Assembly: GCA_965203365.1 (NCBI GenBank) | Contig: OZ241878.1 | Location: 1,922,001 to 1,986,000, forward strand | Reading direction: 5' to 3' | DNA from: VYFG01 sp965203365 | GTDB lineage: Bacteria; Pseudomonadota; Gammaproteobacteria; Arenicellales; Poriferihabitantaceae | Length of the DNA stretch: 64,000 bases | Shown: positions 9,238-18,173 of the stretch, in pieces | How the letters are laid out: the number at the start of each line of letters is the position of its first letter | Position numbering within the stretch: the stretch's first letter is position 1 | Notes under the pieces: model-generated | Told to the model about the DNA's origin: nothing | Seen by the model: only the letters and a program-made list of their open reading frames with translations | Databases searched by the model: none | Program-made: the position numbers and the translations under genes

Positions 9238-10616
9238 GTAGCCAGCCCTCGCTCGTGCGCGACGCCGAACCGATCAAACAATGTCCGCACATCTTGGGAA
9301 AACGGCCAGTCCAATAGCGCATCCGGATCACAGTCGACATGCCGCCCGGCATTGCGCCGAAACTTTTCCAGCACGGCATAGTCAGACAACGGGGTGTGCG
9401 GGGTGCCCATCGGCAAGGCACAGACCGCCTCCCGGCATCTTCCATCCGTAAGCGTGATTCGCATCCGGTCCGGTTCCAGGGGGTCGTAATTCATATCCGG
9501 TCGGGCCGGCTTGAAAGGATGGACAGACGCACACTCAATCAGGCGGCGGATCCTGGGTTCCCGCCAACGCTCGTGTTCAAGGTCAGTCAAGGTCAGATCG
9601 CCATACACTAGTCCCATGGCCGCCACGAACGGCAAACTGAACAAGGCTTTGCGCCGGTCATCGGGCTGATGATACGGCAGTACGGCGGCATGAAAATCCG
9701 GCAGATGCAGTTCGATGGAACGGATGTCGTGAAGGTCGGTGTCCATCGCGGCCAGTTCCAGCGCACACCCCATGATCCGGTGGGTATAGCCACAACTGGG
9801 CCACGGCTTGATCAGGATACCGTACTCCTCCACAGCCAACGGGGTGCCAAGCTTTGCCCAGGCAGAATGCATTCTCGCCTGAGGCACTCCGGCCATCAGG
9901 GTGGCCATGCCGCGCGGATGTTCCAGAATATCCAGCTGGCCGGTCAAGCCCCCTTCTGCCAAGGTGGCCGCCACCACCCCATTTTCCGCGGCGAACCCGG
10001 CTTGCAATGCCTTGCTGTCGGTGCCGAACTGACAGGTCAGCCCGGTCGCCCGGCTGGTGGCAATGGAAAGGGCATGACCGGTCTGGAGGGGAGACAACTT
10101 GCGCTGTCTTGCCACGGCCGCTGCCGCCCCCAAAGAACCCAACGTGGCAGTCGAATGCCAACCGGCATCGTAATGTGCGAAGTTCAGTGCCTCACCCAGC
10201 CGGGCGATGACTTCAAAGCCAGCTACATAGGCCGACAGTAGTTCCAGACCATCGGTGCCTTCGTCCAGTATTGCTAACAGGGCGGGCAACAACACCACAC
10301 TCGGATGGGTATTGCCTGGAATTTCCCAATCATCGAATTCTAGAGCATGGCCCGCAATGGCATTCAATAGGGCCGCAGTGTGCGCTGGCGCCGTGTATGC
10401 GGTCCCGTATATCCGTGCCATTCCCCGGGTCATCCCCAGCGTCCGCATGGCATTCCCAGCGGCCATTGCCACCGGTGTCTGCGACCCGCCCAAGATACAC
10501 CCAAAGGCATCGATCACACAGTTCCGCACCATCTGATGAGACTTGCCGGACAATGTCAAGGGTGCCGAGATCACAAAATCGGCCAACTCCACCAATAGAG
10601 GCTGACTGGGCTTCAT
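9234..10616 (-). CDS. MmgE/PrpD family protein
   Basis: About 460 residues with the all-helical MmgE/PrpD fold. Visible landmarks: LADFVISAPLTLSG, the NCVIDAFGCILGG helix, GMARIYGTAYTAPAHTAALL, NAIAGHALEFDDWE and HPSVVLLPALLAI. The family contains 2-methylcitrate dehydratase (PrpD), cis-aconitate decarboxylase and many uncharacterised members. This one lacks methylcitrate-cycle neighbours and is coupled to an MttB-family gene, so it is unlikely to be the housekeeping PrpD. The frame is open to 10664, but ATG 10616 (MKPSQPLLVELADF) fits the family start. First gene of a two-gene minus-strand operon. Confidence 0.82.
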   Translation of the reverse strand: MKPSQPLLVELADFVISAPLTLSGKSHQMVRNCVIDAFGCILGGSQTPVAMAAGNAMRTLGMTRGMARIYGTAYTAPAHTAALLNAIAGHALEFDDWEIPGNTHPSVVLLPALLAILDEGTDGLELLSAYVAGFEVIARLGEALNFAHYDAGWHSTATLGSLGAAAAVARQRKLSPLQTGHALSIATSRATGLTCQFGTDSKALQAGFAAENGVVAATLAEGGLTGQLDILEHPRGMATLMAGVPQARMHSAWAKLGTPLAVEEYGILIKPWPSCGYTHRIMGCALELAAMDTDLHDIRSIELHLPDFHAAVLPYHQPDDRRKALFSLPFVAAMGLVYGDLTLTDLEHERWREPRIRRLIECASVHPFKPARPDMNYDPLEPDRMRITLTDGRCREAVCALPMGTPHTPLSDYAVLEKFRRNAGRHVDCDPDALLDWPFSQDVRTLFDRFGVAHERGLAT

Positions 10617-11084
10617 CGACACCGTGATACACCGACTGTCTTTCTTATCCAGGTTATTGGGCAACCGAGAAACCGATCATTGGAACCATCCGTTCACACC
10701 GAGTAGCGTAACCCAGATCGACAAAAAATTTGTTAGGCAGAATAGTGATGTTGCGACCGAAAACGGAAGTTTCATGACAAAAATATACTGAGGAGACGGT
10801 AGTAGACCGAGTGCTCTGTCCCTCGTCAAGTTCTCGCTATTTTTGCTTCAGCGAGCGGTACGAACACTGGTGCCCCGGAAGACTCGTTGAGTGAGACCAC
10901 TCACTGCTTGGCTTCACTGGCCACGTGAAGTCTTTATTATCAGGCTTTCACAGCCATGGCATCATCTACGTCTGATCGTGCTTCAGTTCCTTGTGGCAAA
11001 ACCCTTCTCGCTACAACCACAACTAGAGCGTGTTAACCCATTTTCACTGGAATATAATCCCTTGGGTCCCCGTCACTGTTGATT
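10617..11084. other. Intergenic DNA upstream of the MmgE/PrpD-MttB operon
   Basis: No gene was identified. The sequence is more AT-rich than the flanks around 10670-11060. It should contain the promoter of the minus-strand operon, but no box with good spacing was convincing. Confidence 0.4.
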
Positions 11085-11535
11085 GGAAGCATCGGGAGGC
11101 CCCACCAGTGGAGCTCACACCAACCTAATGCGAACGTATTTCCCCACTACTCCCGAAGCCGCGGGGAAACGTCCATCTCCCGAATTGACAGGGACTCAAT
11201 GCCATTGGCGATATGGCCGAACACTGCGGCCAGTGGTGTGGCCTGCCGGAACGGTTCGGCCACGGACACCCCCCTCGACACCCGGATGAACCGGGGGTCG
11301 AAGCACGGCGTCCTGGACCTTCCAAACCTCTGTACTTATATCCGAACTCATTCCCGCTTTTTCTCACCGAAGCCTTCCCGCACCAAGGCGGCCCAGTTCA
11401 GTCGTTTGAGTCCCTGCCAGACATTCTTCGCCCCTAGAAGTGGCTGACGCTTCGACGGATGCAAGCCCACCAGTCGGCCGAGATCAATCACCACACTGCG
11501 GATCTCGGGGACGGTCCGACCTTCGGAATCACGAA
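11085..11535 (-). pseudogene. Transposase-like scrap (possibly IS4-type C-terminus) and protein-like debris
   Basis: On the minus strand 11535-11348 reads GRTVPEIRSVVIDLGRLVGL, then HPSKRQPLLGAKNVWQGLKR, and ends at TGA 11348-11350. The VWQGLKRL ending and the short arginine/lysine tail resemble C-termini of IS4-group DDE transposases; there is no start codon and nothing upstream that would complete the enzyme. Below 11340 another minus-strand frame reads RFIRVSRGVSVAEPFRQATP and FGHIANGIESLSIREMDVSP, which looks protein-like but was not identified. The stretch is best regarded as debris of a mobile element. Confidence 0.4.
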
Positions 11536-12019
11536 ATGGTTCGGTTGACCACTCTGCTGGTCCTCATTTTCCTATATCTAGGAGGAATTCCTAGCCATAG
11601 CCTAACCGCTAACCTCGTGGGAAGCACCCGGGTGATCGACGGCAATACCCTGACAGTCGGCTCGATCCGCATCCGGTTACAAGGTATCAATGCCTCGGAA
11701 AGCCGGTAATCGTGTCGAATCCGGGGACATGCTTAGGCCTGTGGGGTTCTGGCCACCCGAACCCTGCGTCAACGGACCAGTCGGCAGACCGTGCAATGCC
11801 AGGCCCTCGACCGGGACCGCTACGGCCGCCTCATCGCGGTGTGCCGGATGGCCGGGCCTTCGCCTATCGACGCTATTCGACCTGGATGTGCGTCTCGAAC
11901 AGACCGCCCGCCGAGTTCGTCGGGGCATCTGGTATGGCGAAGTGGTACCACCTTGGCAATGGCGCCGGGGTCAATCAACATGTGGGACCATAAAGCGGAT
12001 TGGTGATCCGATTCCTTAA
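11536..12019 (+). pseudogene. Thermonuclease (SNase-like) gene, shattered by frameshifts
   Basis: The ATG at 11536 starts a signal-peptide-like segment (MVRLTTLLVLIFLYLGG) followed by STRVIDGNTLTVGSIRIRLQ and GINASESR, then TAG. This is the start of a staphylococcal-nuclease fold. The rest is still readable in other frames: ATRTLRQR and VQCQALDRDRYGRLIAVCRM (about 11755-11850), FAYRRYS (about 11860), then VRRGIWYGEVVPPWQWRRGQ (to about 11980). All parts of a secreted Ca-dependent nuclease are present and in order, but at least three frame changes and a stop interrupt them. It is a recent pseudogene on the same strand as the DUF262 gene downstream. Confidence 0.8.
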
Positions 12020-12212
12020 GGTCATTGGGGATGTCTAATTGATGATCTCTTGCTGCGCACGATCCTCTGTCCTTTTTTGTGGATGGCTCGGAACAATTAT
12101 CCAGATTCCTGTGAAAATGCGCCTCGAATGGCCCATCAGGGGTTGACCCCAATGGCAATCTGGGGCCGTGGTAAGATTCCCAACTGAACTGCTGATATGG
12201 AATAACTTACTG

Positions 12213-14078
12213 ATGTTCGACACTACGAAAGAAGATCTCTCCAAACTGCTTCGTGAGGCTGAAGAGGGTCGCCTCCAACTTCCTGACTTTCAAAGGGATT
12301 TTGTCTGGGACGATGAGGACATTCGCAGTCTCATCGCCTCCGTTGCTAAAGGCTATCCGGTGGGTGCATTGCTGACCCTTAAGACCGGAGGCGATATCCA
12401 CTTTAAACCTCGCCCGCTCGCGGGTGTCTCTACCCAAAAAGCCGATCCGGACGAATTGCTCCTCGACGGCCAGCAGCGAATTACATCCCTCTATCAGGCC
12501 ACCTTTTCCAACCAACCGGTTCGATCCAGGACTCATCGCGGAAAAGAGGTGGATCGGTTCTACTACATCGATATCAAAGCCGCCCTGAAGACAGGGGCAG
12601 ACATTGAGGAGGCGATCATCGGTGTTCCAAAGGACCGAAAGATACGCAAGAATTTCGGTAGAGATATCGATTTGGACTTGTCCACACCCGAGCAGGAATA
12701 CAAAGAGCATATGTTTCCTCTTAACCGGATCTTCAATAATAGAGAATGGTTCTACGCTTGGCAGGACTATTGGAAGAAACAAGAAGAGGATGTTAGCGAC
12801 CTCCAGCGTGACTTCGACCTAGGCGTGGTCGAAAAGATATATCGCTACGAGATGCCACTTATTCGACTTAATCAGGAGAACAGCAGAGAAGCTATATGCC
12901 TAGTCTTCGAGAAGGTCAATGTGGGTGGCAAAAAGCTTGATGCGTTCGATCTGCTAACCGCTATTTTTGCGGCTAGCAATTTTGACCTGCGTCACGACTG
13001 GTACGGTCTGGTCGAGAAGCCTGGAACTGGTCGGCGGTTGCAGATCATTGGCTCTCCCAATCCGCGTAATGTACTCACAAAAGTAGTTGGTACCGACTTT
13101 CTCCAAGCATGCACATTGCTACACACAAGGAAACACCGACTGGCATGCATAAATGATGATACAGAACGCAGAGACCTTCCCCCGATCAGTTGCAACAGAG
13201 ATGCTCTGTTAGCACTTCCTCTCACGGGCTACAATGACCATGCTGAATCAGTTGAGAAAGGAATGATTGAGGCGGGCACCTTCCTGAACGAGCAGAAAAT
13301 CATCTGGTACCGTGACGTGCCTTATCACTCGCTCATCATTGGTCTCGCATCGACCTTTGCCATCCTCGGTCAGGAGGCTCTTACAACTGCCGCTAAGGAA
13401 AAAATCGCACGCTGGTTCTGGTCTGTCACGCTGGGTGAACTCTACGGCTCCAGAACTGAAACACGTCTTGCGAAGGATGTACCCGAACTTGTGGACTGGA
13501 TTCAATATGATATTAAGCCTAATGCACTAAAGGAGGCGGTTTTCCAGCAAGAACGTCTACGCTCACTCCGCATACGTCACTCAGCCGCCTACAAAGGCAT
13601 TCACGCGTTGCTAATGCGCCACGGTTGCCGGGACTTCAAGACCAACCGCCCGACGGACATTATGACATTCTTTAACGACCGGATCGATATTCACCACATC
13701 TTTCCACAGGCATGGTGCAAGAGACAGGATATCGAACCTACGGATTTCAATTCTATTGTCAACAAGACCCCTCTGTCCAAGGCATCGAACATTTCGATCG
13801 GTGGGGATGCTCCTTCTGTGTATCTACGCAGAATCGAAGAAGAGGGGAACGTAACCTCCGACATGTTGGACGATATCCTGAGATCCCACCTCATTGATCC
13901 CGAACACTTGCGCCGCGACGATTTCGATGCTTTCTTCGATGCGCGCTTGCGTGCTTTGTCCGATATCGTAGGGGATGCTATGGGAAAACCGGTAGTTGTA
14001 GAGGCCGATACGGACGAGGATGAACGTGACTTCGAGTTCGAATACGATGAAATCGCCGAGATGGATGCAGTAGAGTAA
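12213..14078 (+). CDS. DUF262 / HNH (GmrSD-like) restriction-type protein
   Basis: A 621-residue protein with an N-terminal DUF262 domain (ParB/sulfiredoxin-like nucleotidase fold): LQLPDFQRDFVWDDEDIRSL at residues 21-40 and the signature Asp85-Gly-Gln-Gln-Arg89. The C-terminal part has an HNH-type motif, IDIHHIFPQAWC (His493/His494), with a downstream Asn in NIVNK-like context (SIVNKTPLS). This is the architecture of GmrS-GmrD type IV restriction enzymes and of several stand-alone phage-defence proteins. The acidic tail (EADTDEDERDFEFEYDEIAE) is unusual. The frame is open to 12168, but ATG 12213 places the DUF262 domain at the normal distance. Base composition is visibly more AT-rich than in neighbouring core genes, and the gene sits between pseudogenes, suggesting acquisition by transfer. 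Confidence 0.82.
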   Translation: MFDTTKEDLSKLLREAEEGRLQLPDFQRDFVWDDEDIRSLIASVAKGYPVGALLTLKTGGDIHFKPRPLAGVSTQKADPDELLLDGQQRITSLYQATFSNQPVRSRTHRGKEVDRFYYIDIKAALKTGADIEEAIIGVPKDRKIRKNFGRDIDLDLSTPEQEYKEHMFPLNRIFNNREWFYAWQDYWKKQEEDVSDLQRDFDLGVVEKIYRYEMPLIRLNQENSREAICLVFEKVNVGGKKLDAFDLLTAIFAASNFDLRHDWYGLVEKPGTGRRLQIIGSPNPRNVLTKVVGTDFLQACTLLHTRKHRLACINDDTERRDLPPISCNRDALLALPLTGYNDHAESVEKGMIEAGTFLNEQKIIWYRDVPYHSLIIGLASTFAILGQEALTTAAKEKIARWFWSVTLGELYGSRTETRLAKDVPELVDWIQYDIKPNALKEAVFQQERLRSLRIRHSAAYKGIHALLMRHGCRDFKTNRPTDIMTFFNDRIDIHHIFPQAWCKRQDIEPTDFNSIVNKTPLSKASNISIGGDAPSVYLRRIEEEGNVTSDMLDDILRSHLIDPEHLRRDDFDAFFDARLRALSDIVGDAMGKPVVVEADTDEDERDFEFEYDEIAEMDAVE

Positions 14079-14187
14079 GTGCCGAATTCTTCCACCAACT
14101 GGATTTCTATGTTCGATTGGACCTCGAAATTTCGATTGACCACGCCATGCATCAGAGCAAGACCTGCAAAAGTCGATCATTCACCAT

Positions 14188-14935
14188 ATGAAAAAACCGG
14201 TTTTCCGTATGACACCATTCGACTCTCAAACGCTCAATGCCCAACAGACCAACTCGCTGGATCAACCTATTGGATATCCGGTATCGGTCGAATTGCCGCG
14301 ACCGTTACCGCCCTTAACCCCAATGGAAGGCCAGCATTGCCGCATCGTGCCCCTGAGTGGAGGCCCATGCGGAAGGCCTATTTCGGGCCGTACAGGAAGA
14401 TCGTTCAGAGCGCAACTGGACCTACCTGCCCTACGGTCCGTTCGCCTCCCTGGCAGACTATGAAGCCTGGTTGAGGAGAGACTGTACCGGAAAAGATCCC
14501 CTGTTCCACACCGTGCTGAACCGCGGGGGCGAACCGGTCGGCATTGCCAGCTATCTGCGGATCCACCCCGAATCCGGAGGAATCGAGGTCGGACACATTC
14601 ACTTCTCACCCCGCCTCCAGCAAACCATCGCGTCGACGGAAGCCATGTATCTGATGATGAGACGCGTATTCGACGAACTCGGCTATCGTCGCTATGAGTG
14701 GAAATGTGATGCGTTGAATGTGCCTTCCCGACGGGCGGCCGAGAGGCTGGGCTTCGTTTTTGAGGGCATTTTTCGACAGGCGACGGTGTACAAGGGGCGC
14801 AACCGGGATACCGCCTGGTTCGCCATCATCGACCGGGACTGGCCTCGCATTCGAAGGTCGTTCGAACGATGGTTACATCCCGACAATTTCGACCTTCATG
14901 GCCGTCAGAGACAGCCGCTCACAATGACCGCCTGA
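14188..14935 (+). pseudogene. GNAT-family acetyltransferase with a single frameshift
   Basis: Two frames join into one acetyltransferase of the ribosomal-protein-acetylating (RimJ/RimL-like) group. 14188-14356 encodes the start, with LDQPIGYPVSVELPRPLPPL and TPMEGQHCRIVPLS. The remainder, from about 14357 in the next frame, reads VEAHAEGLFRAVQEDRSERN, HTVLNRGGEPVGIASYLRIH, GIEVGHIHFSP and the acetyl-CoA-binding NVPSRRAAERLGFVFEGIFR. A one-base deletion in the CTGAGTGGAGGCC region around 14354-14360 explains the break. It could instead be an assembly or read error; the single lesion and intact remainder mean the gene may be only recently dead, or alive. A downstream GTG at 14357 is not a credible start because it discards the first structural element. 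Confidence 0.75.
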
Positions 14936-15004
14936 AACCCATCTCCCGCCGGTTTTTCGGCAATGATTGGAAAGGGCCCAATACATGCCGGCCGGAAACG
15001 ATGG

Positions 15005-15940
15005 TCAGCCGAACCCTTGCGCCAGCCACAGAAAAAAAGGAATCGAGATCAAGGCGAATAATGTTTGTGCTGCCGATGTGGTCGCATACAGATCTGCATC
15101 TCCACCCATCTGACGAGCCACAATATAGCCATTCATAGCCGCCGGCATGGTCGCACAGGCTACCGCCGCTACCAGCGGAACGCCCGACAATCCCGCAATC
15201 CCGGCAAACAGCAATACCAGCAATGGAAAGACCACCATTTTCCCCAATAGCCCGAACCACATCTCCATCTGTGGCTGGAAGATGGAACGAATCCGCAGTC
15301 CGACCCCCACGGTCAGCAGACCAATGCAAAGTCCCGCCTGTGCGATCACGTCCACCGCCACCCGTAAAGGGGCATAGACTGGAATGGCGACCAAATTGAA
15401 CAGCAGCCCCGTCAATGCCCCAATCACCATCGGGTTTCTGGCGGTGGTCAAGGCCGTTTGTCGCCATCCTGATCCCTCCCGGGCGACCGACCGGGCAACC
15501 ACCACAATATTGATCACATTCAGGGGCAGGACGGTCAACGCAATGACCAGCGCGACAATCGCCAGTCCTTCAGCACCGGCCAGCTTGTCCATCACCGCCA
15601 GACAAATAAAGGCGTTCCAGCGGGAGGTGGTTTGAAACACACTACTGTAGGCCCGACCATCCATGGTAAGCAACCGCCCTCGTACCTGTTGCAGGATGAA
15701 CAGCAGTCCGAAGAGCGTCACCAGAGCAGCGAGATAGGTGACGATGAGGGCATCCAGGAAAAGAGAGCGCAAATCCGCATTGATCAGCGCATGAAACAGC
15801 AAGACGGGAAACAGTACCCAGAAACCCAATTGCTCGACGCCCTCCCATTTCTCCATTGGGACCACCCCGTAGCGACGCAGGGCCCATCCCAGGGCAATGA
15901 TCAGGAAGACCGGCAACAGACTGTCGAATACGGCCAGCAT
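15005..15940 (-). CDS. AEC-family (auxin efflux carrier-like) transporter
   Basis: A 311-residue inner-membrane protein with about ten predicted helices in two five-helix halves: it starts MLAVFDSLLPVFLIIALGWA and has the conserved ARNPMVIGALTGLLFN motif at the start of the second half, then CATMPAAMNGYIVARQMGGD near the end. These are hallmarks of the AEC family, whose bacterial members move malonate, malate or other small organic anions. The gene is alone on the minus strand, convergent with the acetyltransferase gene 70 bases away. The substrate is not predictable. Confidence 0.87.
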   Translation of the reverse strand: MLAVFDSLLPVFLIIALGWALRRYGVVPMEKWEGVEQLGFWVLFPVLLFHALINADLRSLFLDALIVTYLAALVTLFGLLFILQQVRGRLLTMDGRAYSSVFQTTSRWNAFICLAVMDKLAGAEGLAIVALVIALTVLPLNVINIVVVARSVAREGSGWRQTALTTARNPMVIGALTGLLFNLVAIPVYAPLRVAVDVIAQAGLCIGLLTVGVGLRIRSIFQPQMEMWFGLLGKMVVFPLLVLLFAGIAGLSGVPLVAAVACATMPAAMNGYIVARQMGGDADLYATTSAAQTLFALISIPFFLWLAQGFG

Positions 15941-15963
15941 CAGTGCTTCATCACGTCACGACT

Positions 15964-16227
15964 TTACCTGAATGCATATGAGCCGCGGGCCCAACGCTGC
16001 TCCATGGACAACATGCCCCGCGAAATCGTCTTAATCATGCAGTTGGGGTATTCATCTCCGGGGCAAAAGCCGCCGAGAAACGGTTCGGTGAACATGCTGA
16101 GGTCCTCATACGACCGGAAGCTGGAAGTGGACTGTTTGGGACGACCTGCCACGGGTGGATTTTCGGTCCTGCCATAATGCGGTACCTCATGAGTGGCGAA
16201 ACGGTTGGTGTCAATCCGGATTGTCAT
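15964..16227 (-). CDS. Small hypothetical protein, doubtful
   Basis: An 87-residue frame lies upstream of the AEC transporter and divergent from ribA. It has an even amino-acid mix including FLGGFCPGDEYPNCMIKTIS, but no recognisable domain, membrane segment or clear ribosome binding site. It could be a short gene, a fragment, or chance. It occupies most of the gap between the two neighbours, where the ribA promoter must also lie. Confidence 0.3.
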   Translation of the reverse strand: MTIRIDTNRFATHEVPHYGRTENPPVAGRPKQSTSSFRSYEDLSMFTEPFLGGFCPGDEYPNCMIKTISRGMLSMEQRWARGSYAFR

Positions 16228-16346
16228 CAGGCGTTGACAGGGGCAAGTACACTATGGCGGTTCGTCCTGACCGCCTGGAACACCGTCTGCCATCTCTCCC
16301 TGCTCTGCCGCTTTACCAAGCACGCGGTTCTTCGTACCATTATGCC

Positions 16347-16979
16347 ATGACACAACACACCATTGAGCGGACTGCCAACGCCAGAATTCCCACGCCATAT
16401 GGGGAATTCCAGCTGCATCACTACGTCAACTCCCAAGACGAGAAATCCCATCTGGCGTTTGTGATGGGCGACCTTTCCGACGGTGAGGAGGTGCTGACCC
16501 GGGTTCATTCAGAGTGCTTCACCGGGGATGTCCTCGGCTCCCTTCGCTGTGACTGTGGCGAACAACTCACCAAGGCCCTGAGCCGCATCGGCGCGATGGG
16601 GCGTGGTGTGGTCGTCTATATGCGACAGGAGGGGCGTGGCATCGGATTGTCCAAGAAGATTGAAGCCTACAACCTTCAGGATGATGGCCATGATACCGTC
16701 GATGCAAACATTCTCCTGGGCCATCAGCCCGACGAGCGGGAATACTCGCTTGCGGCAAAAATCCTGCAAGACCTCGGGGTCAAATCCATCCGCCTCATGA
16801 CCAACAATCCGCTCAAGATCCATGGCCTCCAGGCGGCGGGCATAACGATTCTGGAACGGGTGCATGTCGAAAGCACGATTCACCCGGAAAACGAACGCTA
16901 TTTGATGACCAAGAAGCATCGCATGGCCCATCTGCTGTCCCTGGAAACCGCCCACCAAACAAGGGTGGTGGGGGACTGA
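16347..16979 (+). CDS. ribA: GTP cyclohydrolase II
   Basis: Cytoplasmic Zn enzyme for the first step of riboflavin synthesis: GTP to 2,5-diamino-6-ribosylamino-pyrimidinone phosphate, formate and pyrophosphate. The protein has 210 residues, as in stand-alone RibA. Zn ligands Cys57, Cys68 and Cys70 lie in ECFTGDVLGSLRCDCG; the catalytic region VVYMRQEGRGIGLSKKIEAY and LMTNNPLKIHGLQAAGI are intact. The open frame extends to 16155, but homologues begin near MTQHTIER, so ATG 16347 is used. No FMN-riboswitch-like structure was recognised upstream. An acyl-CoA dehydrogenase (a flavoprotein) follows 27 bases later and may be cotranscribed. Confidence 0.93.
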   Translation: MTQHTIERTANARIPTPYGEFQLHHYVNSQDEKSHLAFVMGDLSDGEEVLTRVHSECFTGDVLGSLRCDCGEQLTKALSRIGAMGRGVVVYMRQEGRGIGLSKKIEAYNLQDDGHDTVDANILLGHQPDEREYSLAAKILQDLGVKSIRLMTNNPLKIHGLQAAGITILERVHVESTIHPENERYLMTKKHRMAHLLSLETAHQTRVVGD

Positions 16980-17006
16980 ACACCATCGCAGACCTTTTGG
17001 CTAGGC

Positions 17007-18164
17007 ATGCCGCTAACACCTGACCATCCGGAAATTCGAACCGAGGTGCAGAAACTCTGCCAGCGGTTCCCGGGCGAATACTGGCGTCAATGCGACCGGC
17101 ATCGGGCCTATCCGGAGGAATTTGTTCAAGCCCTCACTGCGGCTGGCTATCTGTCCGTGCTGATCCCCGAGCAGTATGGAGGAGCGGAACTGCCCCTGTC
17201 CGCCGCGGCCGCAATCCTGGAAGAGATTCACCGCAGCGGAGGCAACGCCGCCGCCTGCCACGCCCAGATGTACACTATGGGGACCCTGCTGCGGCACGGT
17301 TCCCCCCAACAAAAAGCCCGCTATCTGCCAAGGATCGCCGCGGGTTCCATCCGGCTGCAGGCGTTCGGGGTCACCGAACCCACCAGTGGCACCGACACTT
17401 TATCCATCAGGACCTCGGCGCATCGTGAAGGGGATCACTACGTTGTCAATGGGCAGAAAATCTGGACTTCCCGGGCCGCCCATTCCGACCTGATGCTGCT
17501 GCTGTGCCGAACCACACCACAAAGCGAAGTTGAAAAACGGACGGACGGACTTTCGGTATTGCTTGTCGACCTGAGGGACCTGCCGGAGGACACCTTGACG
17601 ATCCGTCCCATCCGGACCATGATGAACCATGCGGCGACGGAGGTTTTCCTTGACCGGTTGCCGGTGCCATGTACTGCCCTGGTGGGCGAGGAGGGCCAGG
17701 GATTCCGCTACATCCTGTCGGGTATGAACGCAGAGCGGATCCTGATTGCCGCCGAATGTATCGGCGATGCCAAGTGGTTTCTGGATCAGTCCACACATTA
17801 TGCGTGCGAACGTCAGGTATTCGGCCGCCCCATCGGTCAGAATCAGGGGGTCCAGTTCCCCATTGCCCAGGCCTACGCCGACATGCGGGCGGCCGAATTG
17901 GTGCTGCGGGAAGCCATCCGTCGGTATGACCAGGGGGAAAACCCGGGAGAGGAAGCCAATCTGGCCAAGATGCTCTGTGCCAAGGCATCATGGACCGCCG
18001 CGGAAGTTTGCGTGCAAACCCATGGCGGCTTCGGCTTTGCCGAAGAATACGACATTGAGCGCAAATTCCGTGAAACCCGCCTGTATCAGGTGGCTCCCGT
18101 CTCCACCAACCTGATCCTGAGCTATCTCGCCGAGCATGTGCTCGGCTTGCCACGGTCCTATTGA
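17007..18164 (+). CDS. Acyl-CoA dehydrogenase family protein
   Basis: A 385-residue FAD enzyme that introduces a double bond into an acyl-CoA. N-terminal helical domain with YLSVLIPEQYGGAELPLSAA, FAD/substrate strand domain with AFGVTEPTSGTDTLSIRTSA and YVVNGQKIWTSRA, C-terminal helices ending THGGFGFAEEYDIERKFRET. At the position of the medium-chain enzyme's catalytic glutamate (YEGT) it has APVS, so that base is absent. Glu243 in LSGMNAERILIA aligns with the catalytic glutamate of isovaleryl-CoA/long-chain dehydrogenases and can serve instead. A branched-chain or aromatic acyl substrate is likely. The molybdopterin oxidoreductase starts 9 bases downstream. Confidence 0.9.
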   Translation: MPLTPDHPEIRTEVQKLCQRFPGEYWRQCDRHRAYPEEFVQALTAAGYLSVLIPEQYGGAELPLSAAAAILEEIHRSGGNAAACHAQMYTMGTLLRHGSPQQKARYLPRIAAGSIRLQAFGVTEPTSGTDTLSIRTSAHREGDHYVVNGQKIWTSRAAHSDLMLLLCRTTPQSEVEKRTDGLSVLLVDLRDLPEDTLTIRPIRTMMNHAATEVFLDRLPVPCTALVGEEGQGFRYILSGMNAERILIAAECIGDAKWFLDQSTHYACERQVFGRPIGQNQGVQFPIAQAYADMRAAELVLREAIRRYDQGENPGEEANLAKMLCAKASWTAAEVCVQTHGGFGFAEEYDIERKFRETRLYQVAPVSTNLILSYLAEHVLGLPRSY

Positions 18165-18173
18165 CCGTATGGG

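Noticed and set aside
14357..14935. Complete acetyltransferase starting at GTG 14357
   Set aside because: The start would delete the first conserved segment, which is present just upstream in another frame; a frameshift explains the data better.
16155..16346. N-terminal extension of RibA
   Set aside because: Homologues start near 16347 and the extra 64 residues show no domain; the segment more likely contains the promoter.
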